From Cyclina sinensis (Eukaryota; Mollusca; Bivalvia; Venerida; Veneridae): a stretch of DNA of 64,000 nt. The DNA lies in NCBI GenBank assembly GCA_012932295.1, contig JAAONU010000002.1:39801521-39865520 (forward strand), written 5' to 3'. The notes under the pieces were generated by a model. The model did no database searches. It saw only the letters and a program-made list of their open reading frames with translations, and had not been told where the DNA came from. Shown piece after piece: positions 1-15,682 of this stretch (positions are counted from its first letter, which is position 1; every line of letters starts with the position of its first letter). Position numbers and translations under genes: made by a program.

Positions 1-850
1 TAAGCGGTTGAACAAAGTTATAGTTATTTTTTCCAGAGATTTTCCTCACCAAGATTTCTTTAGAGATGATCTGGAGTTAAGATTAGATACATACTGTCGC
101 CATGAAGAGCTTTTGTTTTTTAATACAGTTTTACGAGCATCCTCTGGGGCAATTTTGAATTTTATATGGTTTGCTTGGGTAAGTCTCAGATTATATTGTC
201 TGAGGGCAATCGTCCGTTCAGATATAGCCGTCTTACATTCCTCATTAAACCAAGGCTTGTTTGGATGTTGTGGAGAAGTCATGGTTTGAGGTATCGCCTT
301 CTCAGCAGTCCTGATGAGTAAAGATGTAAAAAGTTCTGATGGATCTTCATGATCAAGAAATTTGTCTGGTGAAATGATGTCCAGGATGTCCACGTTGATT
401 TGTATCAGAACAACCCCATAACGTATTATGAGAGTTAAAGTCACCCATTAGAATAAATGGGGAAGGCAGCTGTGAAATAAGTTTGTCAAGTTCAGCAATG
501 TTAATTGGCTGACTTGGTGGAAGATAAAGAGGGCATATAGTAATGGTACTGTGTAAGGAGATGCTTACAGATTGTGCCTGAAGAGTTGTATCAACAGGTA
601 AAATGTTATGTGGAACAACATTACTGACGAGTATGGTAACTCCTCCACAAGCTCTGTCAACAGAATTTGTTTTTTTTGTTTTGTTTTTTGTTGTAAGAAA
701 AATAATAGTTTACAGAAAAAGTATCAGTATTTTAAAGAAAGTTTCTTGGAGACAAACTGCTACTGATTTGAATTGAGATAAAAGTAATGATAATTCCTCA
801 GAGTTTGGTCTAATACCACGATAATTCCACTGAATTATGTTATTACTCAT
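1..850 (-). mobile_element. Jockey-type LINE, endonuclease and start of reverse transcriptase ORF, broken
   Basis: Read on the minus strand, an ATG at 850 opens a reading that begins IIQWNYRGIRPN and reaches VCLQET, the usual start of an apurinic-type endonuclease in Jockey-like retrotransposons. Further on, MGDFNSHNTLWG (about 401-455) is the endonuclease GDFN motif. From 444 down to 46 a different frame gives the linker and the KPWFNEEC motif that precedes the reverse transcriptase. The frame is broken around 700 by a T-rich insertion and again near 410-440, so this copy is dead. The reverse transcriptase would lie beyond the left edge of the window. The family type is assigned from motifs only; the exact clade is not resolved. 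Confidence 0.85.
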
Positions 851-2875
851 AAGAACTAATATAGTGCATAGACAGATGCAGTTGTGCATTATGCATTTTA
901 TTTATGTGTCTTGTCATTGCTGTTTTCCTCATCTGGACAGATTACACAAGAAATAATGTAGCCACAGTTATTCAACTTGTCATGGTCATGACACTGTTAA
1001 GTAAGTGTTTAAACTTACATGCGACTTCTATTTGTAGAAATTTTGAAATATCCAACTTGCCAAAACAGGTTAACCATTTCGAAGTACAAAATGGGGAGAT
1101 TACCCAAGAAGTAAGGTAGCCACAGTTATGTAACTTGTCAGGGTCATGACCTGTGCACTGTTAAGTAATTGTGTAAACTTTCATGCCACTGCTCTTTGTA
1201 AAAACTTGCCGAAACAGGTTAACCGGACGGACGTACGGACTCGCGGCCGGACGGATGTACGGACGAACAGTTCAAGCGCTAGATGACGACGGCATCAAAA
1301 CGTCGTTTAAAATGTCTTTTGCTTATATCTTTTAACAGTGTTGGCTAAATTGACACTAAAACACCTCTAGTAATTTTGGATAGCAAAAGATGAAATTTAG
1401 ATATTTTCGTTTTTATGGCTTTTATGGTTCTATTTTGCATTTTACCCACTTGGTCCTATTAAAACATGTTTTTCATATGTGTGTTAGCTGACACAATGAC
1501 TCAAGAGGATTTTCATAACAACAGTACAATAATAGTTGATGCTGCTCACTATGTGATGCACAAAGAGAGAATACAATACCTTACCATGAGTATCTGCTCA
1601 GGGAAAAACCTCTTAAACAAATGAAGATAACAGTTTTATATGAACATCTATCATCTTCAGATACAAGTATCTTGCTGATTTGAAGGATACAAATGTACAG
1701 TAAAATTAGAATGTAAAAGCAAGTCTTAAATTTGTACAACTGCAGTAAGATACTGGACAATTTTATTGATGGAGTGCAAGTAAAACAAACTGAAGGAAAA
1801 ACCTGGTCAAGTATTAGAAATAGCTGACAAACTGGAGATTACGTCTACAGGAAGATGGATTCCACATAGGCCTGACAGAAAATGTGAAGCAGTTCTTTGC
1901 TACACAAATGCTTCAATCTGAACTCTTTATAACACTGCCTGTACTTCCTCAAACATCAACTAATTTTCCACAGACCAGATCTTGTATGTTTCCGTATATG
2001 AAGAAACAGTGAAACTTGTGCGTTAATACACATGTTCATAGGACAGAGACACGTCTGTATGATTTAAGAAAGTCGGTGTTTTCGCAGAAATAATGAGTTT
2101 GTGATAACATTTACCTTGTTAACACAATTATGCTTTTCAAAGCCAAATATATCTGTTAAATAATAACACTTAAATGTGTTTTGTGATACCGCATATCTAA
2201 CCCATGGAACTGAAAACACTTTTAGTTGACAGCAGCCTTAGCTATAACCTAATTTGCTTATATAAGAAATGAAAGTTACACTTTAAGTTGCAATTTAAAA
2301 TGTCTTTATAAATCTTATTAAGCAGAATCATCTTTTCAACTTTTGTCTTAGACAACCTTGACAGAACAGACTCTTTATAAAACTACTGGAACTTTCTGTT
2401 ATGAACAACCTACAATTATTCTCAATGTTTTTAATACTGCACTTTCTAAGTAAATGACTATAAGTAATCTCACAATATTGCACTGTTATTAGTTGGGGAA
2501 AGGTAAGCAATCTGTCATTTAAACTGGGTAACCTTAGCAATGACTATATATTATCTTTTAAAATATAATACTCGTGCTTACTATACAAGAAAACTGGGGA
2601 ATTTAGAATAAAAGCACTAACAAGTGCAAATGGCCATCCTAACTGACAATGGCATGACTTGCATTGAAAACAGGGATGGAAACTAAATTTACATGTATAC
2701 CTATTTTTTATTAAAAGGAAATTTGTCAAAAAAATAGATATACAATATCACAATAAAACAAAACATATTATTTACAATATCCTTTTGTCAGGAAAAACAG
2801 ACAATACTGAAGTGTAATACAGTATGAAAGAAACAGACAGCAGCAAATGGAAGTAAGATAAAATAATTTCCATAC
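851..2875. other. Non-coding stretch with old repeat remnants
   Basis: Two similar stretches around 905-1010 and 1110-1200 share a block around GTAGCCACAGTTAT and the phrase GTCATGAC, followed by a CGGACGGACG tract (1221-1270) of the kind that leads many bivalve repeats. Short open stretches on the plus strand at about 1530-1625 and 1835-2010 do not resemble a family I know. The later exons of the minus-strand transporter gene would be expected here or beyond the left edge, but none could be recognised. Confidence 0.5.
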
Positions 2876-4883
2876 CCAGTAAAAAAGACACAGCTAGTCC
2901 AAGGGTGTTAGTTACAGTTGCTATGGCAGTTGCAGTTGTCCTCTGTTCTGGAGGGAACCATTCTGAAGACAAGGCAGGTGGCGCCCCCATTGCAACTGGT
3001 CCTGCTAAGCCATTAAGAAACTGACCAAAATGAATCAGTCTGAAAAAAGGAAATAAAACAATGGACTTGGTGTTTTCTCTAGTCAACAGAAGTTCTATTA
3101 GGTGATAATCTCATCCACAGAAGTTCTGTCTCAAAGACATCTTTGTTTTGTTTTGTTAAACAATGATAAAGCAAGGATATAGGTAATTATGCAACATTTT
3201 AAACGTAACTTGAACATTCAATTTTATCCATGTTAAACCGAAAGTTTTAAAGGATTCCAGACTGTCTTATATCTAAACATGCAGGGCCTTCAATTAAGGC
3301 CCTGATCTAAATAAAATTCAACTTAATTTTGACAAAAGAATTAAACCATCTGTATGTACTCAGTGACATACTTTAGAAGTGGTTTCAAGCAAACATTAAC
3401 ACAGATACAAAGGTAATGCCAGTGAAAACACAACTTCAGTTGTCATGTAATTCTGTAACAGCCAACTGGGAAAAACTGTCAGTAAAATCTATTAACTAGT
3501 AAAACTTATTCAACAAAACAGCAAAACATTTTTATAACTGGACATGAAACCTTACATACGGAGTTGCCACTGAAGACTTTGATGTAATGCATCTAAGCCC
3601 TGTGCCTGCTGCCACCAAAAATCCACTAAGTAAACAAGCAGGACGTAATCCTGAAGTGAAAGAAACAGCAGTATAATTTGTGATATAAAGATAAGATTAC
3701 TCTATAGTAGTAGAAGTACATTAAGCTGTTATGAAAACTATTGAAAAATAAGATAGAGTATCTATTCAAAAACACATAAAATTTTAAAAGTCTTATAGCC
3801 ATTAATTTATAAGTAAAATCAAATTTTATGCTTTACCATTCGCATCTTATAAGCATTAAAGAAATTAATCCTTATGACGGAAAAATAAATAAACTTCAAA
3901 TACCTTTTTCATCGAGAATCCAAGAAAATGCAAATGTTCCAACAACATAAGATATTGGTCCCCAGTTTGTGAGCAATGACAAGCCTGCAGTGTCCCAGCC
4001 AAATACTCTCTCACCTACAGCGGAGATAGGACTGAATGTGTTCCAGACTGCACACTGAGTCATTGCCATTAACCCATAAACAAGCAATATATACCATCTT
4101 CTCTTATACACCTATTAATGCAATGATAAAGCCAAGTTAAATGTTTGTTTACCAAATAATCACAGTGATCAAAATAGCCAGGAATTTTGGAGTATATTGA
4201 TATATATTTTTCATGTAAAAATTTCACAAAAATTTCATGCAATTTAAAAAGACAAAATGCGACTGAAAGAGTTTGGACATAGCATAATTATGGTGTACTA
4301 TGAAAATAAGACATTGACATCAAGGTAAAACATGGAATTGTAGTCTGAAAATAAGACTAGCTTTTAGTATACAAGAAAACTGGTGACTGGCCTGCTCATT
4401 TTCTTCAAAACACATTTTTCTTTTAAAGCCAATCTGTCTTTCATAAGAAGATATACTAGCTCATATGACTAAAGAATGTTTTCCAGACTACAATTCCATG
4501 TTTTACTTTGATGTCAATGTCTGGTTTGCAGACTACAATTCCATGTTTTACCTTGATGTCAATGTCTTATTTCCAGACTACAACTCCATGTTTTACCTTG
4601 ATGTCAATGTCTTATTTCCAGACTACAATTCTATGTTTAACCTTGATGTCACTGTCTTATTTCTAGACTACAATTCCATGTTTTACCTTTAAGTCAAAGT
4701 CTTATTTCCAGACTACAATTCCATGTTTACCTTGATGTCAATGTCTTTATTCTGAATCTGTGTGTAACCATTTTGTTGTGCAAAAATAGCATCATCTTCA
4801 TCCTCTGTTATTCCTGAAACTGTTCCATACTTGGTACGGCTTGTGCCACTAATCAGTGACTCTTGGCTTTCAGAAAGAGACAT
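2876..4883 (-). CDS. SLC49A4/DIRC2-like major facilitator transporter, N-terminal exons (partial)
   Basis: Four coding exons read in series on the minus strand: 4883-4731 (starts MSLSESQESLISG), 4111-3904, 3650-3560 and 3039-2876, all with GT-AG borders and matching phases (0, 1, 2, then 1). The protein begins with an acidic cytosolic N-terminus holding a YGTV tyrosine-type sorting signal at residues 19-22 and a Leu-Ile pair at 10-11, which would suit lysosomal targeting. It continues with RRWYILLVYGLMAMTQCAVW and NTFSPISAVGERVFGW (helix 1 and loop), NWGPISYVVGT (helix 2), GLRPACLLSGFLVAAGTGLR (helix 3) and LIHFGQFLNGLAGPVAMGAP (helix 4), a pattern typical of SLC49 transporters and closest to DIRC2. 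The human protein is a lysosomal transporter reported to move vitamin B6. About half the protein is missing: exons after 2876 lie outside the window, are lost, or are too diverged to see. FLVCR-type paralogues are the alternative. Confidence 0.8.
4303..4755. repeat. 45-bp tandem repeat derived from the exon 1 splice donor of the SLC49A4-like gene
   Basis: Six consecutive units of about 45 bp start at 4486, 4531, 4576, 4621, 4666 and 4711. Each begins GACTACAATTCCATG on the plus strand. The last unit (4711-4755) covers the true end of coding exon 1 and its donor (minus strand CATCAAG, then GTAAAC). The others are copies reaching into intron 1, and most keep a donor-like CAAG, then GTAAAAC or GTTAAAC. 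A further copy lies in opposite orientation at 4303-4347. The plus-strand open frame across the array exists only because the unit is a multiple of three. Confidence 0.9.
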
Positions 4884-4889
4884 GCTGCA

Positions 4890-6020
4890 ATTAAATCTAG
4901 ACTTCCCAAGTACCTTAAAAGTATCAAAAACTATTATCATCCACTATGAATTAAAAAAGACCTTGTCCAGATCTTTTGTCACAACAGATAAAATAAGTAA
5001 GTTTTGCACTGAATTGTTTATTCTGTCATTTAATACTGAAGTTTTTGCACACCTTGAAATAAATGTACTTTATTGCAAATTTGAAATATCATAAAATTAA
5101 TAATTATATAACATGCTCACTTACAGCAATTAACCATGCTAATGTCAACAGACCTAAACTGGTAATGTGCAGGAGTGATGTCTCATAAATTATAGTACAG
5201 TTGAAGGTAAATTATGAATTTTAAACCTCTAAGTAGTCTAAATTAAACACCTTCATGCACATTTTGAATTTCAGATCTATGTGTTAACACTTAAACAGAT
5301 CATGGATTTGATATCATTATGTGGTTAAATGGGGTAAATAAGGGAATATGGAAAGGTACTTAGTAAACAGACAATATGATCACTATCTACCATGTCTTCT
5401 TAGTTATTTCACAGAATATCATGACTACTGCCAGGTATTCATCTGACAGACATTCTACCTTACTTATCTTGCAAAGTTTCCTGAACTGTATTTGGAGCAT
5501 CAAGTAGTTTGACATCTCCTAATGCAAGAAAGTCAGAACAAACAATAGAGACCTAACTTTTCAACTTTGTATATATCTGGTATTTCAAAAGCATTTACAC
5601 ATTGCATTATCAAGTGTCTTAGAAAAATTTCAAACACAATCTGAAATTCCAGATAATAAAACAAGATTTAGCTAATTATATGTGAAAACTGGCTAACAAT
5701 ATTAATACCATGATTGATAGTCATTCTAATCTGGTGTGATCTGAGAAAATATTGAGCCTAAATTTGTGTTTGGCAATATCTTCAAATCTTCCAGGCATTC
5801 AAAAGACCAGAAACATAAAAAGTAGACAGTTAATTCCCACCAAAGTTCCATCTCAAGATTAAGAAGAATATTAATAACACCACTGCACACTCCTCGACAT
5901 TGCTTTGACATGGCTACAAAACTTTGCTGAGTAAAGTGAAAGGAAACAACTAGGGTAATTCTGGTAATCATTTTTTTTATTTAGCTGAGAGATATTCATG
6001 CCAGCTAAATACCTTGTAAT
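4890..6020. other. Upstream region of the SLC49A4-like gene, no feature seen
   Basis: AT-rich sequence upstream of the minus-strand start codon. It should hold the 5' untranslated region and promoter of the transporter gene, but I see no clear TATA box, CpG-rich patch or protein similarity. A short minus-strand open frame at 5726-5971 has no recognisable composition. Confidence 0.4.
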
Positions 6021-6024
6021 AAAT

Positions 6025-7250
6025 CATGACCTATGTGTGAGGTTGACCTTTGAGCTACCAACCTGGTTCTTGCACACAACAGACCTTCTCACAGATATCG
6101 ACATTTGTGCCTAATAATTTTAAAATTCCTCCAACCAAGGCCAAGTTACAGCCCATACAAACAGCATTTTTACCAAAGTGTGACCTTAACCTTTGAGCTA
6201 CCAACCTAGTTCATGCTTGTGACACACCAGCTTATTTAAGCAAACATTTGTGCCAAGTAATTTAATAATTCCTCTGACCAAGGCAAGTTACAGCCAGTAC
6301 AAGCAGAATTTAGCAAATGTTGATGTTTGACCTCAAAGTGTGACCTTGACCTTTCAGCTACAGACCTGGATCATGCACAAATCACACCTTCTCATTGAGG
6401 CAAACATTTGTGCCAAGTAATTTTGAAATCCTAGGAACAGCCAAGACAGAATTGTAACAAAAGTGTGACCTTGACTTTGAGCTTCAACCTGATTCATGTG
6501 CTTGACACACTGCTCATAAGCCTTACTTTTGTGCTAAGTAATTTGAAAATCCCTCCAGTCAATGCCAATGCACAGTACTGAGAAGCAGAACTGTAGCCAA
6601 TTACCAATGAGTGTGACCTTGAACTTGGAGCTATGATTTGGTTCATGCAGGTGACACACCGTCTCACTGAAGCAAACAATTGTGCCAAGTAATTTTGGAA
6701 TCCCTTCAAACAATGCCAAGTTACAGCCTAAACAAACAGAACTGTAGCCAAGGTGTTACCTTGACCTTTGAGCTACCGACATGAATCACTGAATGACACA
6801 CCATCTAAGTGAGGCAAACATTTGTGCCAAGTAATTTTAAATCCCTAAAACCATGGCCAAGTAACAGCCTGCACAAGCTTAATTGTAAATTGTAAATGTT
6901 TGACCTCTAAATATGACCTAAACATTTCAGCTACCAAACTGTTTTATATCTGAACATACTGTTGCAATGAGGTAAACATTTGTGCCAAGTAATTTTGAAA
7001 TCTCTCCAATCAAGGCCAAATTACAGCCCAGACAAGCAGAAATGTAGCCAATTGACTTCAAACACTGACCTTGGCCTTAGAGGTACTGACCTGGTCAGTG
7101 CCACACACCATCTCACTGATGCTAACTTTTGTGCAAAGCAATTCTGAAATCCCTCATACTATGGCCAAGTTACAGCACAGACAAGCTGAAGTGTGATTGA
7201 ATGATGAATGAACAAAGCAGGAACTGTATGCTGCCCATAATTTTTTGGGG
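6025..7250. repeat. Tandem array of about eight diverged ~140-bp units
   Basis: A phrase close to TGACCTTTGAGCTACC recurs near 6045, 6190, 6350, 6470, 6620, 6765, 6925 and 7075. Each copy is followed by a version of GTGACACACC, then AACATTTGTGCCAAGTAATT, then CAAGGCCAAGTTACAGCC. Units differ by many substitutions and small indels, so the array is old. Short open frames inside it (for example 6494-6719 on the minus strand) are by-products. The TGACCTTTGA phrase resembles that of the other array-bearing repeats later in the window. Confidence 0.85.
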
Positions 7251-8257
7251 AGCATAATAAAACTATTGTTTCCAATCTTATGAACAAAACTTGATTAAAC
7301 TCATAATCAAAGGCAAATCATGTAGTTGACCAAGCATGTAAAATATCTTTTCAAAATAATAAAACAAACGTCTCAATGTGGCAAAACATGGTTTCAACAT
7401 ATAGCCTGAGAAAACAAGCTTGGTGCCCAGCATAGCTGACAGTCTTTCCAAGTTACATTTCTGTACATGTGCTTCCAATATGTCTCTAGTTTGTGAATTT
7501 AGTGAACAGTTATTTCAGAGAAATCATAAGCACAGGGTGAGCCTGCAACCTCCTGCTTAAATCTCAGAATAAATCTAAGGAACACAGATTTTGGATTGAT
7601 TTTATTTAGTCAAAACCTGTAGATATTGCAACATGCAAAGGCAATAAGAAAAGAGAATTTAAATAGGCTTTTAATGAGAAAACGAAAGAGATAAAAAGAT
7701 TATCAAGAATATTAAAGAACTTATCAAAGAAATTTTATGCAAGCTTGATCAAGTTTCATTCAGTTGTTGTGAATTAACCTTTCAAATCTGATCTTAATAG
7801 TCCTCAAGTTGAAATATTTCAACATACAAAATTGGATAGTTTTTATTCAAGGAACTTCCTAAACCTTTGAAATTCATGAGGACTGACACAAAGTAGGAAC
7901 ATCAGCATAACAACACTAGTTACTGAGTTTTCAATAATCATGGTGTGTACAGTGAATTTTTCTAACCTGACCATAAAACTGATAATTTTTATCAGTTTTC
8001 TAAGATTTTTACATATTTAATAAGATAAATGGTTACTCATTTGATTCATGTATGATTATAGAGTTTTAATTTTTAATTGGGTAATAATCATCATTATATA
8101 ATAAACATAGCAATAAAAATCTTGTTACAACAGTCCTCCTTTAGTTTGATCTTCCAAATGTTTGAAACAACTGAAAATTACCATTAAAAAATTACCTCAT
8201 TCTTTCGTTTTCCCATTAATGTCCAACTCCATACTTCGGGGGGACATAGACATTATT
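7251..8257. other. AT-rich intergenic stretch, nothing recognised
   Basis: I see no coding exon, RNA gene or ordered repeat here. The open frame at 7278-7478 on the minus strand is short and of ordinary AT-rich composition. Confidence 0.4.
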
Positions 8258-8550
8258 ATTATTATTTAAGCACTCCAGTGGTAACGCGCTGGACTGGTAA
8301 AACAGGGGTCCCGAGTTCGATCCCCCACTCCTCCACTAACATTACTAATAGTCTTTTGGATGAGACTTTAAACCAAGGTCCCATGTATCAGTGCTATACA
8401 CTGAGCATGAAAAGAAACTAGGGGTGTCTCTGGAATGGGATGCTTTCTGTATCTTGCACTACCCCCACAACATAAAATAACTAATCTCTTCAGGGGGCTT
8501 CGGTCATATGGGCTACCGGTACCGACGTTAAATAAGCTTAAATAGATAGT
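8258..8550 (+). mobile_element. tRNA-derived SINE
   Basis: The head resembles a tRNA: TGGTAACGCGCTGGACTGG acts as an A box and GAGTTCGATCC (about 8313-8323) as a B box for RNA polymerase III. The body continues with GGATGAGACTTTAAACCAAG (8359-8378), a phrase I associate with the conserved central part of many invertebrate SINEs, and ends in a T/A-rich tail AAATAAGCTTAAATAGATAG. It cannot fold as a complete functional tRNA and has a long unrelated body, so a SINE is the better call. The family name is not assigned. Confidence 0.7.
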
Positions 8551-8573
8551 CATACCATATTATATAAATTCTA

Positions 8574-9399
8574 GAGTGTCAGACATTTAGACCCCTTGTC
8601 ACCTAGACCCCTTTAAATTTTGAATTGAAGGTGACACTTAGACCCCTTGAAGACACTTAGACCCCTATTTTTTTTTAGACACTTAGACCCCTTATTTTGG
8701 ATTTTGACAATATGAAGTATGTTTGATTTTTTTTTTCTCATATTTGTTTGAAATAAATTTTTTGATAGGGAATGTATATTTTTATCAGTTTGATGACTGT
8801 AGCAATAAAAATATACAAGTAAGTAATAAGTTTACTTATAGAATTTAACAAAGTAATCCAAAATATTAATTAAAGTAATCCAAAAATTCAATTTCACAGT
8901 ACCAAATATTTCTAGCATAGAGACAAGGAATGGATGAAAGAAATAATGCATGTATTTTTATAATAAACATGAGTTGCTATCTTTCACCAATGAAATACAA
9001 TTTAACATATGAGTAATTAAATTAGTAAAAACATGTTGGAAAAGTGTTATAATAACTAATTATTTCTCAATTTGTCCTTTATGTTTATAATCTTTAACAC
9101 TTCTTCTGATATTTAACACCTCTCCTGATAGGTTTTTCCCCATGAAATTATGTTTCTTTCTTTTTCTTGATCCTTTTCAATCAAATTTTACCAAAAATCA
9201 TTACTTTATTGATATAATATCAAAAAATAATATAAAAAAATAATATTAATAAAATCAATCTCAAGGCTAAATCAATATAATTGAAAATTCCTTAAATAAG
9301 AGGTCTAAGTGTCTTTAAAAAAATCAAATCAGGGGTCTAGGTGTCTTAGGGGTCTAAGTGTCATCTAAAACTGAAAGGGGTCTAACTGTCTTGCTCCCT
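8574..9399. mobile_element. Non-autonomous DNA transposon with inverted arrays of GACACTTAGACCCC
   Basis: The left end (8574-8695) holds five copies of a motif close to GACACTTAGACCCCTT; the right end (9299-9395) holds four copies in the opposite orientation (AGGGGTCTAAGTGTC). Between them lie about 600 bp of AT-rich sequence without coding potential. The same 8 bp, AAATTCTA, flank the element at 8566-8573 and 9400-9407, fitting an 8-bp target duplication as made by hAT-type transposases. If the ends are instead drawn at TAGAG/CTCCCTA, a shorter AATTC duplication remains. The repeated end motifs look like transposase-binding sites. The transposase family is inferred. Confidence 0.75.
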
Positions 9400-9415
9400 A
9401 AATTCTAAACTTCAA

Positions 9416-9479
9416 CTTATTACTGCCAAAAGTCAATACTGACTATACTTATTACTGCCAAAAGTCAATACTGACTATA
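9416..9479 (+). repeat. 32-bp perfect tandem duplication
   Basis: The 32-bp unit beginning CTTATTACTGCCAAAAG and ending ATACTGACTATA is present twice in a row with no visible difference, just after the inverted-repeat element. It appears to be a recent local duplication. Confidence 0.9.
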
Positions 9480-10044
9480 CAGTACCAGGCAGGCGCGTGT
9501 CAGGAACATTTAAAATTATAAAAGTTAATAACAAAGAAAACAAGATTTAACTGAAGATCTTACTTAAATATTTATTTTAAGCACTTTAAAATCTATAAAA
9601 CTTGTTTAGTCCACAGATAAAAGCTGGTACAGTTGGGTTAGCCTTAATCTCGGTCGGTAATTCGTTCCAGAGTCGTATAGTAAGCAGAAAGAAAAAAGTA
9701 GTTTACAAAATAATAAACAGAAACACACAGAAGTCATCCTTAAATTCGTACCTGCGCGAAAACCTTCAGAATTTAGAGGAAGAATTTAGAAATTATTAAC
9801 TGAATTATGTTTTCTTTTGATACCGTTTTGAAGTCATGTGATACCCAAAAATAAATCAAGAGCAATTTTAAGGCCCAATTTTAATTTTGATTGGTCAAAA
9901 TTAATTCAACCCATGCGTAGCCGTCTTTGACGTATCACCGGTAAACAACCCGGAAATAAAATTCACATGTATTCTTAAGCGAATTTCATTATTTATACAG
10001 TGACATTTTCCGAAAATTGACTTACAGTTTTCAGGAGTTTCAAA

Positions 10045-15211
<5,167 letters not shown>

Positions 15212-15682
15212 TTCAAGCTCAAGCTTGGATACATCTAGCTCCAATTCATCATTGGTGTATTCATACTCCTCAAGTTCAGCAGTCAGACTATTCAGCTGGA
15301 TCTGTATCTCATGGAAATAGAGGTAACGATTACCTGCAGCCAACATCAGCTTACCCAACATATTTAGAACTGCTTTCTAATTCACCACCACAACAAAGGA
15401 AATCTAATAATTATGAACGAATAAGCAATCTTCGTAGAGTAACAAATGATGCAAATGAACAGGCCTTATCTGCATCAAACTATACACAGCCAATTGCATC
15501 TCAGGTATATAGTAGAGCCCAGGAACCCATGAGTAGCACTTATAACAGAACTCAGCATGTCACCTCTGCAGATAGAAGTGGACCAAGGGTGCAGACCTGT
15601 ATCACCTCTAGCAAGATACAGTCAGCCTCAGAGAAATTCACCAGCAAGTAACAGGAGACCTGTGCCATCCAATACCCTCTGA

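Noticed and set aside
4465..4692. Plus-strand open frame with a 15-residue repeat (DYNSMFYLDVNVLFP)
   Set aside because: It is the antisense of the 45-bp intron repeat of the SLC49A4-like gene; the unit is a multiple of three, so the frame stays open without being a gene.
8268..8345. Possible tRNA gene
   Set aside because: It has A- and B-box-like segments, but no complete cloverleaf was evident and it continues into a SINE body.
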